DNA of 12,792 nt. Source: an uncultured Muribaculaceae bacterium. GTDB taxonomy: Bacteria; Bacteroidota; Bacteroidia; Bacteroidales; Muribaculaceae. A model generated the notes under the pieces. The model did no database searches. It saw only the letters and a list, made by a program, of their open reading frames with translations, and was not told where the DNA came from. The translations under genes and the position numbers were made by a program. Numbering within the stretch: position 1 is the first letter of the stretch; each line of letters opens with the position of its first letter. The stretch is taken from positions 1 to 12,792 of the forward strand of contig CAJUBC010000059.1 in NCBI GenBank assembly GCA_910584545.1, in the 5' to 3' direction. Below are positions 1 through 6,315 of the stretch, in pieces.

Positions 1-89
1 GTAGCCGATGCTGCTATATCTTGCACCTGCAAGGTGTACTTCAGCTAATGCTTACAATCAAGATGACTTCCGGAGCTTTATCCTTTTTT

Positions 90-107
90 CAGTCCCTATG
101 GGTTTGT
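90..107 (+). repeat. partial copy of palindromic repeat
   Basis: CAGTCCCTATGGGTTTGT matches the left arm and loop of the complete repeat at 117-150, differing at two positions (AT for GC). The right arm is missing; the sequence runs into TTCAGCTTT and then the full copy in the same orientation. It looks like a truncated or decayed copy in a tandem pair. Confidence 0.6.
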
Positions 108-116
108 TTCAGCTTT

Positions 117-150
117 CAGTCCCTGCGGGTTTGTAACCCGCAGGGGATAG
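117..150 (+). repeat. palindromic repeat, complete copy (REP-like)
   Basis: A CAGT lead is followed by a perfect 11-bp inverted repeat: CCCTGCGGGTT (121-131), loop TGT (132-134), AACCCGCAGGG (135-145), then GATAG. The same design recurs at 9057-9091 and, inverted, at 9099-9141, so this is a dispersed family and not a local hairpin. It lies 30 bases past the rpsO stop codon. Read leftward it has no T-run after the stem, so it is a poor intrinsic terminator, although it could still stabilise the 3' end of the rpsO mRNA. Size and palindromic form resemble REP elements; no mobilising transposase is present in the window. Confidence 0.75.
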
Positions 151-179
151 ACGATGCGCTTCAACTCGCCGCAATACGA

Positions 180-455
180 TTACTTGCGGATACCGAGCTC
201 TTTCTTGGCGATGATCGCGCGGTAGCGGTTGATGTCCTTGCGGATGAGATAGTCCAGCAGGCTGCGGCGCTGGCCTACGAGCGCTTTCAGCGCGCGGGCT
301 GTGGCGTAGTCCTTGTGGTTCTCCTTAAGGTGTTCGGTGAGGTGCTTGATACGCTCCGAGAAGAGAGCGATCTGGCTCTCGGGGCTGCCGGTGTCGCCGG
401 GGCCGCTTCCGTAGGTCTCGAAAATCTTCTTCTTTTCTTCAGATGAAAGATGCAT
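180..455 (-). CDS. rpsO: 30S ribosomal protein S15
   Basis: S15 is a primary 16S rRNA-binding protein of the small-subunit platform and helps form bridges to the 50S subunit. The 91-residue length is normal for the family (E. coli 89). Family features are the DTGSPESQIALF segment (residues 21-32), the helix with H38 and H42, D49, QRRSLLDYL (62-70) and the C-terminal LGIRK. The segment that reads SRRGL in E. coli is TARAL here (52-56), which from memory is close to the form seen in other Bacteroidales S15. The ATG at 455 gives the standard N-terminus; no Shine-Dalgarno sequence precedes it, as is usual in this phylum. The gene is transcribed alone, divergently from rplU-rpmA, from a promoter at 587-618 with a leader of about 125 bases. 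S15 represses its own translation by binding its leader in several bacteria, and a foldable leader is present here. Confidence 0.98.
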   Translation of the reverse strand: MHLSSEEKKKIFETYGSGPGDTGSPESQIALFSERIKHLTEHLKENHKDYATARALKALVGQRRSLLDYLIRKDINRYRAIIAKKELGIRK

Positions 456-512
456 GATTGAGAGTGATTAAATGATGTATAAATAGATTGAGCCTTTCTT
501 CAAAAGCCACTC

Positions 513-556
513 GGGAACCTCTCCGGAAGCCTGTATCCATGCGGACTCCGGCTCCC
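513..556 (-). promoter_or_regulatory. possible structured leader of rpsO mRNA
   Basis: On the minus strand GGGAGCC (556-550) can pair with GGTTCCC (519-513), with one G-U pair, closing a 30-base loop. Inside it CCGGA and TCCGG offer an alternative pairing that shares bases with the outer stem. The leader is about 125 bases, long for this phylum. Autoregulatory S15 leaders are known in several bacteria but differ in sequence and shape, so this is a candidate only. Confidence 0.35.
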
Positions 557-586
557 ATGCCCGGGTACTTTTACCGAAAAGCGATG

Positions 587-618
587 CAAAATTAGCAAAA
601 TAATTTGGTAAAACCAAA
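587..618 (-). promoter_or_regulatory. promoter of rpsO
   Basis: On the minus strand TTTG (618-615) is followed after 20 bp by TAATTTTG (594-587), an exact match to the Bacteroidota TTTG / TAnnTTTG pattern. The predicted transcript start is near 580, giving a leader of about 125 bases before the rpsO ATG at 455. Confidence 0.75.
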
Positions 619-635
619 AATATCAGTTAATTTTG
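604..635 (+). promoter_or_regulatory. promoter of rplU-rpmA
   Basis: TTTG (604-607) and TAATTTTG (628-635) are separated by 20 bp and match the Bacteroidota promoter pattern exactly. The predicted transcript start is near 642, leaving a leader of about 97 bases before the rplU ATG. Its -33 box lies within 15 bp of the opposing rpsO -33 box, so simultaneous occupancy by two polymerases looks sterically difficult. Confidence 0.75.
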
Positions 636-675
636 CATCTGCAATGCCGCAAAGGCCCGGTGAAGTGCCGCCGGC

Positions 676-711
676 GTGGATGGAATCCATCTGCCGAAAG
701 CCGCCTTTCGG
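676..711 (+). promoter_or_regulatory. two adjacent hairpins in the rplU leader
   Basis: The first hairpin pairs GATGG (679-683) with CCATC (687-691) around AAT and can be lengthened by G-U pairs. The second pairs CCGAAAG (694-700) with CTTTCGG (705-711), 7 bp and perfect, around CCGC. An AT-rich spacer of 27 bases then leads to the rplU ATG. Ribosomal-protein operons often carry leader RNAs bound by one of their products, and an L21 leader is known in Firmicutes. Whether this one is functional is inferred from position and folding only. Confidence 0.45.
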
Positions 712-738
712 TGCGATAAACAGTTAATTTATAAATAA

Positions 739-1062
739 ATGTACGCTATCGTAGAAATCAAGGGACAGCAGTTCAAGGCCGAGGAAGGCAAGTTCCTGTA
801 TGTCCACCATCTCGGCGCGGATGTGAAGGAAGGAGAGGCTGTAAGCTTCGACAGAGTACTTCTTCTCGATGTCGACGGCGACGTGAAGGTCGGAGCACCT
901 GCCGTGGAAGGTGCCAAAGTAGAGTGCGAGGTTCTCGTTCCTCTCGTTAAGGGTGACAAGGTGATTGTGTTCAAGAAGCGCCGCCGCAAAGGCTACCGCC
1001 GTCTTAACGGACACCGTCAGCAGTTCTCCAAAGTGATGATCAAGAAAATAGTAACCGCATAA
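739..1062 (+). CDS. rplU: 50S ribosomal protein L21
   Basis: L21 binds 23S rRNA and is part of the large subunit. The 107-residue length is close to the usual 103. The start MYAIVEIKGQQFK is the family N-terminus, and the basic C-terminal block with KKRRRKGYRRLNGHRQ (about residues 79-94) followed by FSKVMIKKI is the L21 rRNA-binding region. The ATG at 739 is the only start that gives this N-terminus; an AT-rich, Shine-Dalgarno-free stretch precedes it. rpmA follows after 13 bases, the almost universal L21-L27 pairing. Confidence 0.98.
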   Translation: MYAIVEIKGQQFKAEEGKFLYVHHLGADVKEGEAVSFDRVLLLDVDGDVKVGAPAVEGAKVECEVLVPLVKGDKVIVFKKRRRKGYRRLNGHRQQFSKVMIKKIVTA

Positions 1063-1075
1063 CCGAAAAGAAGAA

Positions 1076-1339
1076 ATGGCACATAAAAAAGGTGTCGGTA
1101 GTTCTAAGAACGGCCGCGAATCACATAGCAAACGACTTGGAGTGAAAATTTTTGGTGGTGCGAACTGCAAGGCCGGCAACATCATCAAGCGTCAGCGTGG
1201 CACAGCTCACCATCCCGGACTCAACGTCGGTATGGGTAAAGACCACACACTCTTCGCACTCATTGACGGAACAGTGGTGTTCACCACCGGCAAAGAGGGC
1301 CGCAAGTATATCAACGTGGAGCCCCATCCCGCCAACTGA
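1076..1339 (+). CDS. rpmA: 50S ribosomal protein L27
   Basis: L27 lies beside the peptidyl-transferase centre, and its flexible N-terminal tail reaches the tRNA acceptor ends. The protein begins directly with MAHKKGVGSSKNGRES, so it lacks the cleavable N-terminal extension found in Firmicutes. The core motifs KRLGVKIFGG, RQRGT (40-44), HHPG.NVG and KDHTLFALIDG are intact, and the 87-residue length is normal. The intergenic CCGAAAAGAAGAA before the ATG is purine-rich but has no clear Shine-Dalgarno core. The two-gene operon ends at the hairpin at 1388-1433. Confidence 0.98.
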   Translation: MAHKKGVGSSKNGRESHSKRLGVKIFGGANCKAGNIIKRQRGTAHHPGLNVGMGKDHTLFALIDGTVVFTTGKEGRKYINVEPHPAN

Positions 1340-1387
1340 ACATGACCTATACCCATTCCTGATTCCATTGGACTGAGTATTGAAGCA

Positions 1388-1433
1388 AAAAATCGGGAGC
1401 AGACCGAACGGTCCGCTCCCGATTTTTGTTTTG
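1388..1433 (+). terminator. intrinsic terminator of rplU-rpmA
   Basis: AAAAATCGGGAGC (1388-1400) pairs perfectly with GCTCCCGATTTTT (1415-1427). An inner stem GACC/GGTC (1402-1405 with 1410-1413) caps it around GAAC, with one A-C mismatch between the stems. The T-rich tail TTTTTGTTTTG follows. The A-tract on the left could make it work in both directions. The tail overlaps the -33 box of the tamB promoter. Confidence 0.9.
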
Positions 1434-1460
1434 ATGTTAGTGATTTTTTAATTAAATTTG
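1430..1460 (+). promoter_or_regulatory. promoter of the tamB operon
   Basis: TTTG (1430-1433) and TAAATTTG (1453-1460) are 19 bp apart and match the Bacteroidota promoter pattern. The transcript would start near 1467, giving a leader of about 28 bases. The -33 box is formed by the T-tail of the upstream terminator. Confidence 0.7.
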
Positions 1461-1494
1461 CATTAATTAACCCTTGATGTTAACAGTCAGGTAA

Positions 1495-4400
1495 ATGGAC
1501 GAAAAGAAGGCAGTGAAGAAGCACGCGATACGCTCCGCATGGATCCGCATCCCTCTCAAGGTGTCGATGTGGCTGTTTGTTTTCGCGCTTATCCTTCCCG
1601 TGCTAATATATCTCCCTCCCGTGCAGGATCTGGCCGTGAAAATGGCGGTGAATCTGGTGAAGAGCAGCACCGGCATGACTATCGGGGTCGGTAAGCTGCG
1701 GCTGAAGTTCCCGCTCGATGTCTCGCTACGCGATGTATATGTACTGACGGAAAAGGGAGATACCATGGCCCGGGCCGGAGAGGCTTTGGCAGATGTGAGG
1801 ATACTCCCTCTCCTGAAACTCGATTTCGATATCAACCGCCTCACGCTCCGCCAGGGATACTACACCATGGCATCCGAGGATTCATCGATGCTTATCGGAA
1901 TCCGGGCAGGCTATCTTGAGGTCGATGACAAGAGCTCGTTCAGTCTCTCAAAGAATGAAATAATCCTCAACAAGGCGAAACTGCGTGACGGCAGGCTCAG
2001 CCTCTACATGAACGTATGGAAAGAGAAATCTGCACCCGAGGATACTTCCGCATCGACGCCATTCCTGATCAAAGCGAAAGACCTGAGGATAGAGAACTTC
2101 AACTTCGGGATGTCGATGCTCCCGGTGATCGACACCCTTGGTGTCGACATGCGCCATGTCGAGATAGCCGACGCAACCGTCGATCTTCGGGAAAACCTCG
2201 TGAAATGGAGACGCGCTGATCTGAGCGACGGCAGGTTCCGCTACCTCACACCCACCGAGGAGTGGGTGAAGGCGCATCCGGAGCCTCCGTCAAAACCGTC
2301 GTCCGGTCCTCCCATGCGCATCATTGGCGACAGCATCTCGCTGCAGCGTGTGTCGGGCCTCTATGCCACCAAAGGGGTGCGTCCCGCTCCCGGATTCGAT
2401 CCCTCATACATATCGGTGTCCGGTGTGGCAATAGGGCTGCGCGATTTCTATAATGAGGGAAGTACCGTACGGCTCCCGCTCACGCGCCTCTCCGCCCTTG
2501 AGCGGAGCGGTCTCCAGATAGTGGAGGGAAGCGGACTGGTAGGAGTGGACTCCATCGGTCTTACTCTCGGGAATGTCGACCTGAAGACGCTCTTCTCAAG
2601 AATCAAGGCCGATGCCACGCTTCCGTTCACGACAATGGCGTTGCAGCCGGGCGCGCCCATGGCGATAGTGGCCGGCGGACGCCTCGGACTTCCCGACATA
2701 GAGGCATTCATGCCGTCGCTCAAGGAATTCACCTCACGGATACCGGCGCGGCGTCCCATAGATTTCGACATCGATGCAACAGGCACCGTGGAGAACCTCA
2801 TCATAGACCGTCTCCGTGCCGAGATGCCGGAGGTGCTGCGTCTCGAGGCAGACGGATATGCCCGGAATCTACTCGATATAAAGAATCTGCAGGCCGACGT
2901 GGCGTTCGACGGTGGTCTTTTCAGTCCCAAGGTGGCCGATAGTTTTCTTTCCGGGACCGGAGTGGAACTGCCTGCGTTTACGATCAAGGGCAGCGCAGGA
3001 GCGCTGCGCGATGCATATAACGCCGATTTCAATCTGCTCAGCGACGCTGGCGACGTGGCGGCCAACGGACGCGTGACGCTCGGCCCGGAGACTTACAAAG
3101 CCGACATCGACCTGAATGGATTCGACGTGGGCTGCTTCTATCCAGGACCCGGCATAGGAAAGGTCTCGGCCTCCATCCGTGCCGGCGGGGCCGGATTCAA
3201 TCCCCTCTCCGGCCATGCGGTGACCGACGCGCTTGTCAACGTGTCCCATATAAGATACAAAGACCGTGACCTGACCGACATAACGGCCGACATCATCCTG
3301 GATGAGGCCGGAACGCTTACCCTCAATCTCAACAGCCCCAACCAGGGTCTTGATTTCGACATCGAGGGTACCGGAACGATCCATCCCGACAACTATGCGT
3401 TCGACATAGCCGCAAGGCTGCGCGACGTGGACCTATGGAGTCTCGGCCTCGCCGATAACGTCTGCGCCGGCAAGGGCGACATATATCTGAAGGGTACGGC
3501 AAGCCCGGGCAAGTGGGTCTATGACCTGAGCCTGAAGGCCAACGGTGTGGACTGGAACCTGCCGGGCAACTACATCCACCTTCCGGGCGGGATCACCGCG
3601 GACATCAAGACCGACTCCCTCGGCACGATGGTGAACGTGAACTCGCTGCTAACCAATGTCAACTTCAACAGCCCGTCGGGTCTGGAGCGCCTGATCTCGG
3701 CATTTACCGCCGCTTCCGACTCCGTGATGAGACAGGTAGACCGGAAGAATCTCGCCGTCGACGAGCTTCGGGCCGCATTGCCGAGGTTCACCCTCGACGT
3801 CAATGCCTCGGGCCGGGGGCTGCTCGCGCAGTTCCTCCAGCCGAAGGGGTTGAGCCTCGACACGCTATACGGCAGAATCTCCTGCGACTCCATGCTGCGC
3901 GGCGACATCACCGCAATGGACTTCCGTTCATCGGCCGTCAACCTCGACACCTTGACCCTCGCGATAAAGGAACGCGGAAAGCTCCTCGACTACCGGGCCC
4001 ATATCGGCAACCGCAAGGGAACATTCGATGAGTTCGCGCAGGTGAACCTGAACGGCTACGTTGGCCACAACCGACTCGGAGCGTTCCTCAATCAGAAGAA
4101 CCTCGAGGGAAAGACCGGCTACAGACTCGGTCTCACGGCGGCCCTCATGGACTCCACGATGACCGTCCACCTCACCCCCCTGAAGGCCACGGTCGCCTAC
4201 CTCCCCTGGACCATCAACGACGACAACTATGTGGACTATCATCTCTATTCACATAAGATCTACGCCAACCTTCTTGCCCGCAGTGCCGAGAGCAGCATCA
4301 TGGCCAAGACGGAGAGCGGAGAATTCGGCGACCAACAACTGCGCCTCAAGATCGACAACCTGAAGATCCAGGACTTCCTGAGCATGTCGGTGTTCGCTCC

Positions 4401-6315
4401 CCCTCTCACCGCCTCCGTCAGCACCGATCTCACCGTGGGCTATCTCGACAACCGCCTTCTCGGAAAGGGCACCGTCGGAGTGAAGGGTTTCACGTATGAC
4501 AACGTGGCTATCGGCGACCTTGACCTCTGGCTTGACGCCGGCTACGGTTTCGGCGGAAGCACCGACGTGAAGGCCTCGATGAATGTAAACGGAGAGAAGG
4601 CCGCCAGCCTCTATGCCAACATGAGTCCCGACGAGAACCAGGCGATGCAGGTGGATTCGGTGGGACTCTCGCTCACCCGATTCCCGCTCAAGATGGCCAA
4701 TCCATTCCTCGGGGGGACCACACTACTCTCCGGATTCCTCAATGGTGACTTGACGATGGATGGCAAATTCTCCGCTCCGATACTCAACGGAGAACTGGCT
4801 TTCGATTCGGTGGCGGTAAAGATACCGCAGTTCGGCGTGGACCTGAAGCTCCCCGACTCGCCGGTGACCGTGGCCGACAACGTACTGACATTCTCCGACT
4901 TCGAGGTTATGGCGGCAAACTCCAATCCGCTCGTCATCGACGGAACGGTCAACGCGAAGAAATTCTCCGACATCCGAATGGACCTTATGGCCCAGGCCCG
5001 CAATTTCCAGCTGATCAACAGCGACAAGCGCTCGCGAGCCGACCTCTTCGGCAAGATATTCCTTGATGTCGACGCCAAGGTCAAAGGTCCGCTCTCGCGA
5101 CTCTTCATCAACGGTGACATCGACCTGCTCGGCACAACCGACGCCACATACCGACTCAACATGGACCCCAACGCTCTGGCCGCCCAGGAGCAGTCGGATG
5201 TGGTGAAGTTCGTCAACTTCAACGATACCACCCAGGTGGCCGAATCGGATTCCATAGTCGAATCCCCGCTCAACATGATCATAAACGCCGGGCTCGTAAT
5301 CTCTCCCGGAACCCAGGTGCAGGTGATCCTATCCTCCAACGGCACCGACAAGGTGGAGCTGCAGCCTACGGCCGATCTTCATTACCGCCAGAACTATATG
5401 GGAGACATGACCCTCAACGGTACCCTTACGCTCGGCAACGGTTTCGCAAGGTATTCGGTACCGGTGATTGGGGAGAAGATGTTCACCTTCGACCCGGCGA
5501 GCACCTTGCGGTGGAATGGTCCGGTGACCAACCCCATACTGAACATCACCGCTTACGACGAGATGAAGGCCAACGTGACAAGCGGAAACAACTCCCGTCT
5601 TGTCAACTTCATCGTAACGCTCCACGCCACCGACGCGCTCGACAAGCTGAAGGCGTCGTTCGATCTCTCCACCAACGACGACCTCACCATTCAGAACGAG
5701 CTGCAGAGCATGAGCCCGGACCAGCGGCAGACACAGGCCATGAACATGCTGCTGTACGGGCAGTATATAGGAGCCAACACCAAGGCGAACGTCAACAGCG
5801 GCAACGCCCTCTACGGCTTCCTCGAGTCACGACTCAACTCCATGGCCGCCAAGTATGTGCGGGGTGTGGACCTCTCGTTCGGCATTAACCAGTACGACCG
5901 CTCGGTAAACGGCTCGCGGAGTACACAGACCAGTTACAGCTATCAGGTGTCGAAGTCTCTCTTCAACAACCGCTTCAAGATCCGTGTCGGCGGCAATTAT
6001 TCCACTGACGCCTCTGCTGACGAGAACCTCGCGCAGAATATAGTGAGCGACATATCTCTTGAGTACATCATCCGCCAGACGCAGACTTCCAATATGTCGG
6101 TGCGCCTGTTCCGTCACGCCGGATACGAGAGTATTCTCGAGGGCGAGGTGATAGAGACCGGTGTCGGTTTCGTCTACAAGCGTCGTCTCGACAATCTGCT
6201 GAAATTTTTCAGCTTCGGGCGCAGAAGAAAGCAGCAGCCGTTGCGACCTGATTCGACGGGACTTTTTCCGGCCGATTCTGTAACCAGACAAAGAGTAGAG
6301 ACCAATGAAGACTAA
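1495..6315 (+). CDS. tamB: TamB-like translocation/assembly module protein (DUF490)
   Basis: TamB is an inner-membrane-anchored, mostly beta-structured protein that spans the periplasm and works with an Omp85 partner. It has been tied both to outer-membrane protein assembly and to phospholipid transport. This 1606-residue copy starts with a basic cytoplasmic stretch, then one membrane anchor at about residues 20-41 (PLKVSMWLFVFALILPVLIY). A very long repetitive beta-rich region follows, and the C-terminal DUF490 domain lies at about 1130-1575 (for example GDMTLNGTLTLGNG.ARY and GPVTNPILNITAY). A hydrophilic arginine-rich tail ends it. It is longer than E. coli TamB (about 1260), as is usual in Bacteroidota. 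The ATG at 1495 is chosen because it sits just before the basic residues and the anchor. The 11-base overlap with tamL points to translational coupling. Confidence 0.93.
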   Translation: MDEKKAVKKHAIRSAWIRIPLKVSMWLFVFALILPVLIYLPPVQDLAVKMAVNLVKSSTGMTIGVGKLRLKFPLDVSLRDVYVLTEKGDTMARAGEALADVRILPLLKLDFDINRLTLRQGYYTMASEDSSMLIGIRAGYLEVDDKSSFSLSKNEIILNKAKLRDGRLSLYMNVWKEKSAPEDTSASTPFLIKAKDLRIENFNFGMSMLPVIDTLGVDMRHVEIADATVDLRENLVKWRRADLSDGRFRYLTPTEEWVKAHPEPPSKPSSGPPMRIIGDSISLQRVSGLYATKGVRPAPGFDPSYISVSGVAIGLRDFYNEGSTVRLPLTRLSALERSGLQIVEGSGLVGVDSIGLTLGNVDLKTLFSRIKADATLPFTTMALQPGAPMAIVAGGRLGLPDIEAFMPSLKEFTSRIPARRPIDFDIDATGTVENLIIDRLRAEMPEVLRLEADGYARNLLDIKNLQADVAFDGGLFSPKVADSFLSGTGVELPAFTIKGSAGALRDAYNADFNLLSDAGDVAANGRVTLGPETYKADIDLNGFDVGCFYPGPGIGKVSASIRAGGAGFNPLSGHAVTDALVNVSHIRYKDRDLTDITADIILDEAGTLTLNLNSPNQGLDFDIEGTGTIHPDNYAFDIAARLRDVDLWSLGLADNVCAGKGDIYLKGTASPGKWVYDLSLKANGVDWNLPGNYIHLPGGITADIKTDSLGTMVNVNSLLTNVNFNSPSGLERLISAFTAASDSVMRQVDRKNLAVDELRAALPRFTLDVNASGRGLLAQFLQPKGLSLDTLYGRISCDSMLRGDITAMDFRSSAVNLDTLTLAIKERGKLLDYRAHIGNRKGTFDEFAQVNLNGYVGHNRLGAFLNQKNLEGKTGYRLGLTAALMDSTMTVHLTPLKATVAYLPWTINDDNYVDYHLYSHKIYANLLARSAESSIMAKTESGEFGDQQLRLKIDNLKIQDFLSMSVFAPPLTASVSTDLTVGYLDNRLLGKGTVGVKGFTYDNVAIGDLDLWLDAGYGFGGSTDVKASMNVNGEKAASLYANMSPDENQAMQVDSVGLSLTRFPLKMANPFLGGTTLLSGFLNGDLTMDGKFSAPILNGELAFDSVAVKIPQFGVDLKLPDSPVTVADNVLTFSDFEVMAANSNPLVIDGTVNAKKFSDIRMDLMAQARNFQLINSDKRSRADLFGKIFLDVDAKVKGPLSRLFINGDIDLLGTTDATYRLNMDPNALAAQEQSDVVKFVNFNDTTQVAESDSIVESPLNMIINAGLVISPGTQVQVILSSNGTDKVELQPTADLHYRQNYMGDMTLNGTLTLGNGFARYSVPVIGEKMFTFDPASTLRWNGPVTNPILNITAYDEMKANVTSGNNSRLVNFIVTLHATDALDKLKASFDLSTNDDLTIQNELQSMSPDQRQTQAMNMLLYGQYIGANTKANVNSGNALYGFLESRLNSMAAKYVRGVDLSFGINQYDRSVNGSRSTQTSYSYQVSKSLFNNRFKIRVGGNYSTDASADENLAQNIVSDISLEYIIRQTQTSNMSVRLFRHAGYESILEGEVIETGVGFVYKRRLDNLLKFFSFGRRRKQQPLRPDSTGLFPADSVTRQRVETNED

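Larger units (their letters stand above)
583..639. promoter_or_regulatory. two-fold symmetric divergent promoter region (rpsO / rplU)
   Basis: Two nested inverted repeats share one axis at position 611. The outer arms are GATGCAAAATTA (583-594) and TAATTTTGCATC (628-639), 12 bp and perfect. The inner arms are TTTGGT (604-609) and ACCAAA (613-618), 6 bp and perfect. The outer arms contain the -7 boxes of the two divergent promoters and the inner arms contain their -33 boxes. The two promoters are therefore near mirror images, back to back, with overlapping -33 regions. Confidence 0.75.

Noticed and set aside
24..36. Small hairpin CACCT/AGGTG near the left edge
   Set aside because: The stem is only 5 bp and no T-run follows; the gene it might terminate lies outside the window.
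90..150. Two nearby repeats as a CRISPR array
   Set aside because: There are only two units, the first is truncated, the spacer is about 9 bases, and the unit is itself a full palindrome; no cas genes are present.
21..446. Rightward open frame opposite rpsO
   Set aside because: It covers the palindromic repeats and the complement of rpsO; no family resemblance.
4611..5351. Long antisense open frame (246 codons) opposite tamB
   Set aside because: It lies wholly opposite a gene with clear family features, has a serine-rich low-complexity translation and no promoter; GC-rich coding DNA often leaves such frames open.
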